From assembly GCA_965229635.1 (NCBI GenBank), contig OZ245894.1, positions 3,224,001 to 3,288,000 on the forward strand: a stretch of 64,000 nucleotides of DNA, given 5' to 3'. Each line of letters begins with the position of its first letter. Position 1 is the first letter of the stretch. This DNA comes from BQJU01 sp965229635. Its GTDB lineage: Bacteria > Bacteroidota > Bacteroidia > Chitinophagales > Saprospiraceae. Position numbers and translations under genes: made by a program. Below the pieces are notes generated by a model that saw only the letters and a list, made by a program, of their open reading frames with translations, did not search any database and was not told the DNA's origin. Positions 35,498 through 45,191 of this stretch are shown here, piece by piece.

Positions 35498-36361
35498 CTA
35501 TTGTTTTACAAAAACTTGCGTAGTCACCTGATGGGTAGTTTTTACGCTCACCAGATACTGCCCACTGGGTAATCCGGTGAGGTCAAGCTGCTGAGTAGAA
35601 CCGGGGTAAACATCGAAATTGGCTCTTTGAATGTTTCTGCCGATCCGGTCATACAATTCTACCACGATCGCTTCTTCCTGCATGGTAGAAAGCTGGATGT
35701 TTAGGTAGTTGATAGCCGGGTTTGGAAAAGAATTAAACTTGATAGATTGCTTCTTATTGCTTTGAATATCAACTGATTGTTGAGGTACGTTGTTGTTGTT
35801 GGTAGATGCCGAGGCAAAAGCAAAACCTGGGAAATACTGATTGGTGTTGACCGTTCCTGGCGTAGTGGAACTAGGCAGGGACCACAGAAAGTCGAGGTAT
35901 CCAGTACCGGTGCCTACCAATTGCAAAGAATTTTCTGGAATGATTTGCATACCAATATATTTAGCGGTCAGTCCGGCAGCGGGGCCTTCTACGCCAATCA
36001 ACGTATTTTGCAAGAATCCAAGTGCACCATAGCTTAAAAACTGTACGGCCTCTTCGTTAATGTTCACCAGGGCAACACCACTATTACCACCAGATTGCTC
36101 TACATCAAACCAGATCGTACCGTATCCATTTTGTTGGCTGGGAATTATGGCATCACTTAGGTATTCTACATAGTCAACTGTTCCGCTAGCAGTATAAAAG
36201 ACTAATGACCAGCCTTCTAAATCTTGTCCGGCTTGTCCGGCAATCTCCATTCCGCGTTCTGTTGGGTTACTGATCAGATAATTGACTTCATTGATGTAAG
36301 CAGCTTGTCCAAAAACATTTAGAGAGGTAAAAACAAGGAAAACAACTAGAACATTTTTCAT
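35498..36361 (-). CDS. Lamin-tail-like secreted protein with T9SS sorting domain (copy A)
   Basis: The 287-residue product has a signal peptide ending VFGQ, then a domain starting YINEVNYL and GMEIAGQAGQDLEGWSLVFY, the pattern of lamin-tail (LTD) beta-sandwich domains, and a C-terminal type IX sorting domain (FNSFPNPAINYLNIQ to VFVKQ). A paralogue with the same plan is at 44313-45191. The domain is extracellular and probably structural or binding; a substrate cannot be named. The gene precedes the M36 gene on the same strand with a gap of about 236 bases. Confidence 0.8.
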   Translation of the reverse strand: MKNVLVVFLVFTSLNVFGQAAYINEVNYLISNPTERGMEIAGQAGQDLEGWSLVFYTASGTVDYVEYLSDAIIPSQQNGYGTIWFDVEQSGGNSGVALVNINEEAVQFLSYGALGFLQNTLIGVEGPAAGLTAKYIGMQIIPENSLQLVGTGTGYLDFLWSLPSSTTPGTVNTNQYFPGFAFASASTNNNNVPQQSVDIQSNKKQSIKFNSFPNPAINYLNIQLSTMQEEAIVVELYDRIGRNIQRANFDVYPGSTQQLDLTGLPSGQYLVSVKTTHQVTTQVFVKQ

Positions 36362-36456
36362 GGTTCGTGAATTTTACATGACGAAAAAATAAATGGCAGG
36401 GAAAATAGAAGGTAGGCAAATGCTGGTGCATTTGGAATGAAGTCGAGACAAAGGTA

Positions 36457-37992
36457 TTAATTATTTTCTGAAGTTTCAAGTGAAATCGGAACTTTATAAT
36501 AAGAAATTGCGTCAAGTAAAGATTTTCTTGTGCTGGCGAGATTAGGACGATCCATTGTGTCGTCCAGAATTATGGATAATTTTTTGATATACTGGTTTCT
36601 GGAAGTTTCCAGCCATTTGGCCAAAAAGTAGAAACCATGCAGGGATAGGTCGTTTTCGGGATTGACCACTTTGCCCTTGGTTGATTTCTTGTACCGGCGA
36701 TACGACTTTTCAACGCGGTCAAAATCTTTTAGACAAAACGCTCCCATAATCATCACGGTATAGATGGGATCGATATAGGCATGAAAAGGCACTTGTTGAT
36801 AAAAGATCAGCAAGTTTTCCAGCGTCTGGATGCTTTCCTCAATTTCTTTTTGATCACCCAGCAGCAGTAGGCCTGCATAGATGGTGGTCAGGTTGATATA
36901 CCGGATGACAAATTTTTCTTCGAGCAACTTATTTTTCAGGAGAATACGACAGCGTTCTTTAATGAAATCAAGCTGGTCGCGAATATCCTCAGACAAAAGC
37001 TCCAGGTGTTTGTCCCGATAGCTGAAAAAGTAGTTGGATACAAAAAAGCTAGACTGTATGGCAATGGAATTAATCTCTGGCAGGTTGACAAAGCTATTCC
37101 AGAAAAGGTCGTTTTTACTCTCTTCTATCAGGGTATTGGCAGAAGAAAGAATCTCTTCCTGCGATAATTCCTTTATTGAATAATTGAGCTTGAGAAAAGA
37201 AAGTCTTGGTAAAAGATTAAAAAGATAGGGTACCAGGATGTATTCATTCTTCAACAGCTTCTCCTCAATTGCTGTCAATTCTTCAAAAACCGACTTTTGG
37301 TAAAAGCGGCTATCGCGATAGAGGTAAAGGACGAAGCAGGAATTGAGTCGACTTAATTTTCTTACCGCAAAACTCCCGCTTTTTTTAAATGGAGCCAGAA
37401 ACTCCAGTATCTCATTGACGGTTTGCTGATCATTATCTTTTCCTTTGTTTTTTAATTTTTGGTAAACAAAAGAATTGATCTCATTAATTTCCCGATTGAA
37501 GTTGAGTAAAGTATTGATGCGCTCGTAGTAGATCAGAGCTTGTTTGTTTGACTCAAGAAGCAATTCGCTCTGGGCAAGAATATTCAATACTTTGATTTCT
37601 GTATCAAAATCTTCTACTTTTTCAGCAATGTCTTTGAGGGTATACGCTAGTTTTGTGGCTTCGGTAAGATTACCGGTATTGATCAGGTGCTGAATTTTGG
37701 TGATGTTATGGCTAAGGTAATCAGGATAATTCTTGGCCAGGTATCCGGTCAGTTTAAATGTGTGATGGGCCAGTTGGAAAAATTTCTTCATATCCTTTTC
37801 GCCATCAGGTGAATCACCATAGACATTTCGGTATAGTTTTTCCGATTCCTGCTCTATATCCAAATCCCTCGAAATGACATCGATCAATGCCAACGGGTAA
37901 TAAGACCTTACACTCAGATTTTTCAGATATTCTCGAAAGGTATCAAAGTGAAAATCATCAAGAAGTTTCACTACTTTTTCTATCAACAACAT
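36457..37992 (-). CDS. Large helical-repeat protein of unknown function
   Basis: The 511-residue cytoplasmic protein has no signal peptide and is almost wholly helical with TPR-like periodicity. It begins MLLIEKVVKLLDDFHFDTFR, with YLKNLSVRSYYPLALIDVIS next. Length and architecture resemble the frameshifted gene at 61842-63250 (FREYLKNLS against LRKWLSSPM in the first helix, and similar tail helices), so both may belong to one paralogous family, which I believe is expanded in Saprospiria. Function is unknown. Base composition is slightly more AT-rich than the surroundings. Confidence 0.6.
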   Translation of the reverse strand: MLLIEKVVKLLDDFHFDTFREYLKNLSVRSYYPLALIDVISRDLDIEQESEKLYRNVYGDSPDGEKDMKKFFQLAHHTFKLTGYLAKNYPDYLSHNITKIQHLINTGNLTEATKLAYTLKDIAEKVEDFDTEIKVLNILAQSELLLESNKQALIYYERINTLLNFNREINEINSFVYQKLKNKGKDNDQQTVNEILEFLAPFKKSGSFAVRKLSRLNSCFVLYLYRDSRFYQKSVFEELTAIEEKLLKNEYILVPYLFNLLPRLSFLKLNYSIKELSQEEILSSANTLIEESKNDLFWNSFVNLPEINSIAIQSSFFVSNYFFSYRDKHLELLSEDIRDQLDFIKERCRILLKNKLLEEKFVIRYINLTTIYAGLLLLGDQKEIEESIQTLENLLIFYQQVPFHAYIDPIYTVMIMGAFCLKDFDRVEKSYRRYKKSTKGKVVNPENDLSLHGFYFLAKWLETSRNQYIKKLSIILDDTMDRPNLASTRKSLLDAISYYKVPISLETSENN

Positions 37993-38236
37993 GGCTCTGT
38001 GCTAAACGCCCCCAAAACCTTCAAGGTTTTGGTTTATAAATAAAATTTTGACCCTTTCACAAGATAGTATTTCCTGTTTAATAAGGCGGGGTCCTCCTTC
38101 ATAAACTTTGGGCAATGTGGTCTTTTTTTCTTCTAACCGGGTATATACGACACTGTTGCCACGGGTTTATCTAAGATCAAATCAGAAAAGACGGAGGTTT
38201 TGCTACAAAACATGATAGTTTTACAGAAACTGAGCT

Positions 38237-38917
38237 TTACACGGCCCAGGGAGCTGCCAGACACAGTGTAAGCGCGTGCAGATGACTAAAATTCGAAAGT
38301 TGTTGTGTGGGGATCATCGTGTTGCGGTAACGAACGGGAATTTTTTGATAGGAAGGCATTTGGATGGTTCGATGATAATCCTCAAGGATAAATTTACTCT
38401 CTTCGAGGTAATAAAAATCTTCGATTTGCTGGCCAGAGCTACGCAAGAACTGCATAGTGGCCCGGTTGATAATATTTTGTGAATTGGCAAGATATAAGCT
38501 CTCCAGATGAGCTACCTGATTGTATTCGCAGCAGGGACCTCTTTCAGAAAAGTTATAGACAGGGCACCATAGCTTGGTTTCAAACCTGGGAGTGTCCGTA
38601 CCGATTTTGGGTTTACTTTCAATCTTGAAGGTGGGGCAAATAGAGTCGTCCGACTGAATTAGCTGCCCAACGATCTTCCAGTGCTCATCTTCTTTTACAT
38701 TCGGAAGCCAACCAACGGAGAGAGGGTTTAGTATATAATCTCTATGTTTTAAAATCTCAACATCCTCGATTGGCGTATTAGATCGGAAGTCATAGATTTT
38801 AACAATCAAACCATACCAGGGATCAATCGATCTGAAATCCAGGAACTTGCAATACCCATAACCCATATCAAAGTCAAGACGAAACTGTAGAACGGAAAGG
38901 TGAGGGATGATTTTCAT
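38237..38917 (-). CDS. Hypothetical protein, possibly Imm26-like at the N-terminus
   Basis: The 226-residue product has no signal peptide. The first 90 residues (YGYCKFLDF, DPWYGLIVKIYDF, ILNPLSVGWLPNVKEDEHWK) loosely resemble Imm26-type immunity domains; this is a weak impression from pattern only. The rest is not recognisable. It contains several Cys (LWCPVYNF, GPCCEY). No toxin gene is adjacent. It sits alone between the TPR-like gene and a long intergenic region. Confidence 0.5.
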   Translation of the reverse strand: MKIIPHLSVLQFRLDFDMGYGYCKFLDFRSIDPWYGLIVKIYDFRSNTPIEDVEILKHRDYILNPLSVGWLPNVKEDEHWKIVGQLIQSDDSICPTFKIESKPKIGTDTPRFETKLWCPVYNFSERGPCCEYNQVAHLESLYLANSQNIINRATMQFLRSSGQQIEDFYYLEESKFILEDYHRTIQMPSYQKIPVRYRNTMIPTQQLSNFSHLHALTLCLAAPWAV

Positions 38918-39461
38918 GGTCTGGTAAATTTAAATCAATTAGTAATTGTGTTTTCAATGTTTGGGAGGGGCGATCTGGTTGTCTCAGCCTAAAAGAAGAA
39001 ATGGCAGTAAACCAATGAAGGTTTATGCCAATTCCTCCACATCGCCATGTAATATTCTTTTACATTTCCCCCTTAGTAGTCTGGTATGACGATGCTATAC
39101 ACGTGAACGTTAATGCTGATTTTATGGTTTCCTCTGTTTCTTAGGATATAACAAAGGTGCACATTTGTACAGGGGAAATACCTGCTATCTGATAAAGTGA
39201 AGACTATGGGAAAAAAATTATAAAGGTAGAATTCGACCTTGTTTTATACCCTTTTTTGAGCTTTTTGTCCCCTTTGATAATTGGGGGAGCTTCCTTTTTA
39301 GCAAAATTTATAACTATAAAAGTAGCTATTTGGTGAGTTTGATTTTTTTTCTCATGTGATTCTTTAAATCAGACAAAACGAATTTTGGTGGAGAGAGTTT
39401 GCACTTTTGTATTGTGAACAACATTTCTCAAACGAGTAAACACAATTAAAAAGCTAACGAA
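38918..39461. other. Long intergenic region before the M36 gene
   Basis: 544 AT-rich bases with no gene. A promoter-like CACTTTTG (39402-39409) lies about 50 bases before the M36 start; it differs from TAnnTTTG in the first base, and a TTTTGG upstream has too short a spacer (about 14). Nothing else stands out. Confidence 0.4.
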
Positions 39462-42400
39462 ATGAAAAATCTTTCCGCCATGCATCTTAAAAAAGTCTTC
39501 AATACCTTTCTAATGGCCGGTTGCTTGCTATTGACAGTAACTGCCAACGGACAAACACAAAAGGCTTTCCAGATTGCGTATGACTATTTGCAGACTCACC
39601 AGTTGGAGTTGGGTCTGAGTGATCTAGATATTTCCGACCTTGTGGTATCCGACTTATATACTGATGCCCACAGTGGGATTACCCATTTATATCTTCAACA
39701 GCAATTTCAAGGTATTGCCATTAAGGATGCCATCGCCGGGATTCATTTCGATGAGTCTGGGAAGGTGATCCATATGGGGAACCGGTTGGATAAAAAGTTG
39801 AGCCAGAGAGTGGCCACAAAAAGCCTTTCCCTTTCATCGATTGACGCGGTTCGGGCTGCAGCCAATGCTCTCGAAATAGCTGTGCAGGGTAAACTGGAAG
39901 TACTGGAAGAAAAGAAGTCTGCGTCTAAGGAAACCCTCATTAGCAAGGCTAATATTTCGATCAATGCTATACCCGTTAAGCTCATTTATCACAAAGATGA
40001 TAAAGGCGCCTTGCGGTTGGTGTGGGAGGTACAAATCTATAGCCGCGGAGCTCAAAACTATTGGTTGGTCTACGTTGATGCTTCTACAGGATCAATTGTT
40101 TCGACACAAGATCTGGTGATCAAGTGTACTTTTGATCATCACCATAAGGTGGATTGCACTTCAGAAATTTCCATCAATAAAACGGGCGTCGGTGTTGCAG
40201 AGCCTCTATTCATGGCGAAAGAAAATACGGCAATACAAACCGCTACAGCTGGCAACTTTTACCGTGTTTATGATGCGCCAGTAGAAACACCAAATCACGG
40301 TGGCCGTTCATTGGTTTTTACCAACGGCGATCCGGTAGCTTCTCCTTTTGGCTGGCATAATGACGGCACGCTGAGTTATAATGTGACTAAGGGAAATAAT
40401 GTGTATGCCTACGAGGATCAACTTGGCGTAAATGCAGGATTGCCCACCCTGGGAGGAATTAGCCCTTTTGCACCTTTGAATTTTGATTTTCCGATTAACC
40501 TGAATGACCAGCCCGGTACCTATAAAGATGCTGCAGTGACCAATTTATTCTACTGGAATAACCTGGTTCACGACGTATTTTACCATTATGGATTTACGGA
40601 ATCAGCTGGTAACTTCCAAATGGACAACCGCGGAATGGGGGGACTAGGGAACGACGGAGTGATGGCAGAGGCTCAGGATGGTGGTGGAACCAATAATGCT
40701 AACTTTCTGACACTACCCGACGGCCTTCCCGGAAGAATGCAGATGTACCTTTGGTCCAGTAATGCACCTGCTGAACTGGTTTTTATCGAGTCTTCCTCTT
40801 CATATCCAAGTGGTGGTGTAGCCTTCACCGCCTTACAAGCCGCCTTTGGTGCTGATATTACAGAATCTCCGGTAACTGGCGAATTGGTCATCGTGGAGGC
40901 TAACTCAAATGCACAGGTAGGGTGCAATAGTTGTGGCTGCGGTACCAATCAGGGGGTAGGTTTGCCACCAAATAATAATGTACAGGGCAAAATTGTCTTG
41001 ATCGACCGGGGAGACTGTTCCTTTATTGAAAAGGTAATGGGCGCACAAATGGGAGGCGCTATTGGTGTAATTGTAGCCAATAATACACCTGGTACCGGTG
41101 CCATTTCCATGGGAGGAGATGAAACAGGCGCTACCATTTTGATCCCCGCAGTTATGGTAAGCTATGAGGACGGCCTGGAGTTGAAGGATGAAATCGCCTT
41201 GGGAAGCGTTACAACCTCTTTGAAAAGATTGGTTCCGGCCTCTCCGATGAAGGATGGAGATTTGGATAATGGCATCATTGTACACGAATACGGACACGGT
41301 ATTTCTACCCGCCTTACCGGTGGACCAAGCCAGACCTGTTTGAGTGGTGATGAGCAGGCGGGCGAGGGATGGAGTGATTTCTTTGCCTTGATGATGACCA
41401 TGAATCAGCAAAATATTGCCGATGGTGGTTTTGCGGGAAGAGGAATCGGTACTTACGTTTTTGATGAGCCAATTACGGGCCTGGGTATTCGTCCGGCAAG
41501 ATACTCCCGTGATTTTGGGGTGAATCCATATACCTATGGAGACATCAACAACGCTGAAATCACTGTGCCCCACGGTATCGGTTTTGTATTTGCAACGGCA
41601 CTATGGGAAATGACCTGGAACCTGATCGATGTTTATGGATACAATCCAGACTTAGTGAATGGATCGATCAACAACGGAAATATCCTGGCTTTACAACTGG
41701 TGATGGATGGATTAAAATTGCAGCCTTGTGGTCCTACTTTCCTCGAGAGCAGAGATGCCATCCTGGCTGCTGATCAGGCCCTCACCGGCGGTGCTAACCA
41801 ATGTCTGATCTGGGAGGCTTTTGCCAAAAGAGGAATGGGATATAGCGCTATATCTGGTACGAATGCACGTGGTGATGAAATTGAGGCATTTGATATGCCT
41901 CCTTCTTGCCTCCCTGATCTGGTTATGACCAAAACTGCCGATCAGAATGAGGTTGAAAACGGAGGCACAATCACTTATACCTTGAGCGTAAGCAATGTAG
42001 GTGGAGAAATGGCTACCGGTGTGGTGGTCACCGATCCAATTCCAAGTGGCACCACTTACGTAGGTGGTTCAGCAAGCAATGGTGGCTATCCGGTTGCTGG
42101 AGTTGTTACTTATCCAGCCACAAATATTGCCCCGGGACAAACGTTCCAATACACATTTGATGTAGTGGTCAATACCTCAGGGGAAAGCATCATTACTTTT
42201 GATGACAACATGGAAGACGGTCTTGGCAACTGGTCTGCTCCCATTGGATTGAATAGCTGGCAATTGCAAAATGCAGCAGCAAATAGTGGCAACTTTTCCT
42301 GGTTTGCCGCTGATCCAGACAATGCGAGTAATCAAATCCTGCAATTTGCAAATAGCATTACCGTGCCTGCTAATGCAGAGCTGCGTTTCTTCCACAAATA

Positions 42401-43115
42401 TGATACTGAGTCCGGCTTTGATGGTGGCCGTGTGGAAATCTCTACAGATGGACTGGTGTGGTATGATCTGGGACCACAGATGATTCAAAACGGGTATACC
42501 GATTTTATCCCTGCCGCCAATAATCCCCTCATCAACGGCACCGCATTTGGCGGTAGTAGTAATGGCTGGATCGAAACGGCTATTGACCTGAGTATATTTT
42601 CCGGCCAGACCGTAGATATTCGCTTCCGCTTTTCTAGCGATGTGGCCACGAGTGGTGACGGCTGGTATATTGATGACGTAACCATCGGTCAGAATTTAAC
42701 CTTTGTAAGTAATACGGCCTATTTCACTTCGCCTTTGGAGACTGGAATGGCATCAGCCAGAACGACCGTTTTGGCTCCGGGTACTCAACAAAGAGGAGCA
42801 GAGGTTGGGTCACCTGAAATTCATGACAATACCATGACTAACACTGCTGCATTACAAGAAGAACTCAGGGTAATTACTTTCCCAAATCCCGCAACGGAGC
42901 TGTTAAATCTCGCCATTGAAGGTCAGCTTGTTGGCAATGCAGATGTGAAACTGATGGATGTTAATGGCAAGGTCATGCGTAGCATTGCTGTAGATACTGA
43001 AAGTCCCCGCCATGAGCTTCAAATGATGGTCAGTGACCTTCCAACAGGAATGTACTTAGTAGTACTTCAGGATGAGGTACAGGTCACTACACACCGAGTA
43101 CTGATCGATAATTGA
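39462..43115 (+). CDS. M36 metallopeptidase with PA insert and T9SS sorting domain
   Basis: The 1217-residue secreted protein has a signal peptide ending TANGQ, an FTP-type propeptide region, then the M36 domain interrupted by a PA domain (about 470-590, with DRGDCSFIEKVMGAQMGGA). HEYGH is at 608-612 with the EGWSDFFAL glutamate after it. A DUF11 repeat follows (NEVENGGTITYTLSVSNVGG), then a jelly-roll domain (MEDGLGNWS to GWYIDDVTIG) and a sorting domain (ITFPNPATELLNLA to HRVLIDN). It is a paralogue of the 31770 peptidase. The family degrades extracellular protein after propeptide removal. Confidence 0.93.
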   Translation: MKNLSAMHLKKVFNTFLMAGCLLLTVTANGQTQKAFQIAYDYLQTHQLELGLSDLDISDLVVSDLYTDAHSGITHLYLQQQFQGIAIKDAIAGIHFDESGKVIHMGNRLDKKLSQRVATKSLSLSSIDAVRAAANALEIAVQGKLEVLEEKKSASKETLISKANISINAIPVKLIYHKDDKGALRLVWEVQIYSRGAQNYWLVYVDASTGSIVSTQDLVIKCTFDHHHKVDCTSEISINKTGVGVAEPLFMAKENTAIQTATAGNFYRVYDAPVETPNHGGRSLVFTNGDPVASPFGWHNDGTLSYNVTKGNNVYAYEDQLGVNAGLPTLGGISPFAPLNFDFPINLNDQPGTYKDAAVTNLFYWNNLVHDVFYHYGFTESAGNFQMDNRGMGGLGNDGVMAEAQDGGGTNNANFLTLPDGLPGRMQMYLWSSNAPAELVFIESSSSYPSGGVAFTALQAAFGADITESPVTGELVIVEANSNAQVGCNSCGCGTNQGVGLPPNNNVQGKIVLIDRGDCSFIEKVMGAQMGGAIGVIVANNTPGTGAISMGGDETGATILIPAVMVSYEDGLELKDEIALGSVTTSLKRLVPASPMKDGDLDNGIIVHEYGHGISTRLTGGPSQTCLSGDEQAGEGWSDFFALMMTMNQQNIADGGFAGRGIGTYVFDEPITGLGIRPARYSRDFGVNPYTYGDINNAEITVPHGIGFVFATALWEMTWNLIDVYGYNPDLVNGSINNGNILALQLVMDGLKLQPCGPTFLESRDAILAADQALTGGANQCLIWEAFAKRGMGYSAISGTNARGDEIEAFDMPPSCLPDLVMTKTADQNEVENGGTITYTLSVSNVGGEMATGVVVTDPIPSGTTYVGGSASNGGYPVAGVVTYPATNIAPGQTFQYTFDVVVNTSGESIITFDDNMEDGLGNWSAPIGLNSWQLQNAAANSGNFSWFAADPDNASNQILQFANSITVPANAELRFFHKYDTESGFDGGRVEISTDGLVWYDLGPQMIQNGYTDFIPAANNPLINGTAFGGSSNGWIETAIDLSIFSGQTVDIRFRFSSDVATSGDGWYIDDVTIGQNLTFVSNTAYFTSPLETGMASARTTVLAPGTQQRGAEVGSPEIHDNTMTNTAALQEELRVITFPNPATELLNLAIEGQLVGNADVKLMDVNGKVMRSIAVDTESPRHELQMMVSDLPTGMYLVVLQDEVQVTTHRVLIDN

Positions 43116-43131
43116 TAGTAACATGTTAATC

Positions 43132-43168
43132 AACTGTGGCTCGATCTTGAATTGAGTCACAGTTTTAA
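43132..43168 (+). terminator. Weak terminator-like hairpin
   Basis: An 11-base stem with one G-T pair (43132-43142 and 43154-43164) is followed by only a few T. It lies just before the next gene on the same strand, so partial read-through is expected. Confidence 0.5.
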
Positions 43169-43179
43169 AATATCACGCC

Positions 43180-44241
43180 ATGTCTTCCATACAAACACTT
43201 CGCAAAAAAATTCTTTTCCTGGTATTTACAATCTGTTTTCACACTTCGGCAAATAGTCAAACCTGTGATATAAGCAACCCATTTATGAGTGGTTTCTCGG
43301 ATGGCCTGATTGCTAACGATATTGCCCAATCTTTCCGATTTGCTTTAGCCGGTATTAGCTGCCCCAATGGAAGTATTAGTTCAGTGACGATTTTTAGCTC
43401 AGCCCCCAATTCGAATGTCACCCTCAGTATTTATAGTGGTGACGGCTTTTCAGACCCGGAACCATATACCCAATCAATTGCCGTAAGCATTGGGGCCAAT
43501 AAAATTGACTTGGACCAGGCATACAACTTTGTTGGAGGAAATTTTTATACCATTCGTTTCACATCTGACAATACCTTTCAATTGGCAAAAAATGACTTAT
43601 CTGGATTATTTGAAGGGCAGTATTACGAAAACGGAATGGTGGTAAGCAATCAGGATTTGTTTTTTATAGTAAATACTGGTGAGACCATTTTACCCGTAGA
43701 GTTATCAGGATTTACGGTAAAGGAATTGGACGGAGCAGTATTGGTTGAATGGCAAACAGCTTCAGAATTGAATAATGAGGGGTTTGAGATTCAGCATTGT
43801 GTTGATGGATGGACATGGAGTGCAAAAGCGTTTGTTCCGGGCAGTGGTACCACCAATCAGTTGCAGCGCTATTCCTGGAAAGATATTCAGCCGGAACAAG
43901 GACAGAATTATTATCGACTCAAGCAGATTGACTATGATGGGGCGAGTGAGTTTTCTGGACTGCAGATGGTGGAAATTTTGGCGAGTATCGATTTTTCTGA
44001 TGTGCAGATTTATCCCAACCCTGTCATTTCAGGCCACACCCTTACCTTATCAAGTTTGCCAGAGGGGCTGCAACGCCTGGACCTGATAAGTAAAGAAGGA
44101 AGAGCGTTGATAAGTCATTCTTTAGAAGAGCAGTTGAACCATGAGGTTACCATTCCAAACTGGCTGCCAAAGGGGTTGTATTATTTGCTTTTCACCACAG
44201 GTAAAGGTGAAGTCTTTACGGAAAAGCTTGCGATAAATTAG
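43180..44241 (+). CDS. Secreted protein with T9SS sorting domain
   Basis: The 353-residue product has a signal peptide ending ANSQ and an N-terminal domain of about 155 residues of beta character (SGFSDGLIANDIAQSFRF, NVTLSIYSGDGFSD), suggesting a carbohydrate- or ligand-binding sandwich. It continues with the common Bacteroidota linker module (LPVELSGFTVKELDGAVLVE, LNNEGFEIQ, YYRLKQIDYDG) and ends with a type IX sorting domain (VQIYPNPVISGHT to EKLAIN). It follows the M36 gene by 65 bases and may be co-expressed. A specific function cannot be assigned. Confidence 0.8.
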   Translation: MSSIQTLRKKILFLVFTICFHTSANSQTCDISNPFMSGFSDGLIANDIAQSFRFALAGISCPNGSISSVTIFSSAPNSNVTLSIYSGDGFSDPEPYTQSIAVSIGANKIDLDQAYNFVGGNFYTIRFTSDNTFQLAKNDLSGLFEGQYYENGMVVSNQDLFFIVNTGETILPVELSGFTVKELDGAVLVEWQTASELNNEGFEIQHCVDGWTWSAKAFVPGSGTTNQLQRYSWKDIQPEQGQNYYRLKQIDYDGASEFSGLQMVEILASIDFSDVQIYPNPVISGHTLTLSSLPEGLQRLDLISKEGRALISHSLEEQLNHEVTIPNWLPKGLYYLLFTTGKGEVFTEKLAIN

Positions 44242-44263
44242 TGGACAGGACTGCGCGTATAAG

Positions 44264-44299
44264 TAGAGGTTTGCCAGCTATATTGCTAACAAACCTCTA
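44264..44299. terminator. Bidirectional terminator between convergent genes
   Basis: A perfect 10-base inverted repeat (tagaggtttg at 44264-44273 and caaacctcta at 44290-44299) with a 16-base loop lies between two convergent T9SS cargo genes. The T tract is poor. Confidence 0.6.
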
Positions 44300-44312
44300 T
44301 ATGATGTCATGA

Positions 44313-45191
44313 TTATTGTTTGGTGAAAACCAGAGAGGTTCCCGGTTGCTGATCCACAAAAATATTCACCAGATATTTGCCTTTCGGCAAATCGGAAACG
44401 TTCACTTGAGTTTTACCAATACCGGCTCTCAGGATTAATGTTTTGACTTTCCTTCCGGTAAAATCATAAATGTCCACCATGCCAGATTGTTGAACTTCGC
44501 CGTTCAGACGGATTTCTATTTGATCGGTGGCAGGATTGGGGAAGAGACCTATTTCGGTAGCTTGTCCCTGGTAGTCCTCCAGATCACTGCCATACTGTGG
44601 CAAATCTGTACCATTAGGGTCGCCGGCAGCACTGTTGAGTAACGGAAGTCCAAGGAAGTACTGGAGCGTATTGATTTGACCAGGGGTACTACCCAACGGT
44701 AGCGACCAGATGAAATCAAGCAGTTCAATACCTGTTCCAATGAGTTCTAATGAAGTGGCAGGCAACAGCTGAGTTCCAATGTGATTTGAACTAAGACCGG
44801 CTGCAGGGCCTTCGATAGCATTGATAATCACCGGAGTTAAACCAAGTAATCCAGTATTGCCATAGCTTGAGAAACTGGATACTTCACCACCGGGCTTGAC
44901 CAAGGCTACACCATTTCCTTGTCTGGATTGTTCTACATCAAACCATATAGAACCATAACCATTTTCCTGATTTGGGATCGAACTGGAAGAGGCGTTTTCT
45001 GTATGTTTAACTCTTCCTTGTTTATCATAGAATACCATGGACCAGCCATCAAGGTCTTCTCCGGCTTCTCCGGCGATCTCAACGCCAGACTCCTCTGCGA
45101 GGTAGTTAACTTCGTTGATGAATACATTTTGGGCTGTTGTAGTACTTACAAACAAGCACACAAAAGAAAATAACAGTAGCAGTTGTTTCAT
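44313..45191 (-). CDS. Lamin-tail-like secreted protein with T9SS sorting domain (copy B)
   Basis: The 292-residue product matches the 35498 protein in plan and in many motifs: FINEVNYLAEESGVEIAGEA, EDLDGWSMVFYDKQG, GYGSIWFDVEQS, IEGPAAGLSSNHIG, LDFIWSLP. It ends with a sorting domain (IGLFPNPATDQIEIR to LVFTKQ). It is clearly a paralogue. The ATG at 45191 begins the signal peptide (MKQLLLLFSFVCLFVSTTTAQ); one at 45224 would add eleven residues. It is convergent with the gene at 43180. Confidence 0.82.
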   Translation of the reverse strand: MKQLLLLFSFVCLFVSTTTAQNVFINEVNYLAEESGVEIAGEAGEDLDGWSMVFYDKQGRVKHTENASSSSIPNQENGYGSIWFDVEQSRQGNGVALVKPGGEVSSFSSYGNTGLLGLTPVIINAIEGPAAGLSSNHIGTQLLPATSLELIGTGIELLDFIWSLPLGSTPGQINTLQYFLGLPLLNSAAGDPNGTDLPQYGSDLEDYQGQATEIGLFPNPATDQIEIRLNGEVQQSGMVDIYDFTGRKVKTLILRAGIGKTQVNVSDLPKGKYLVNIFVDQQPGTSLVFTKQ

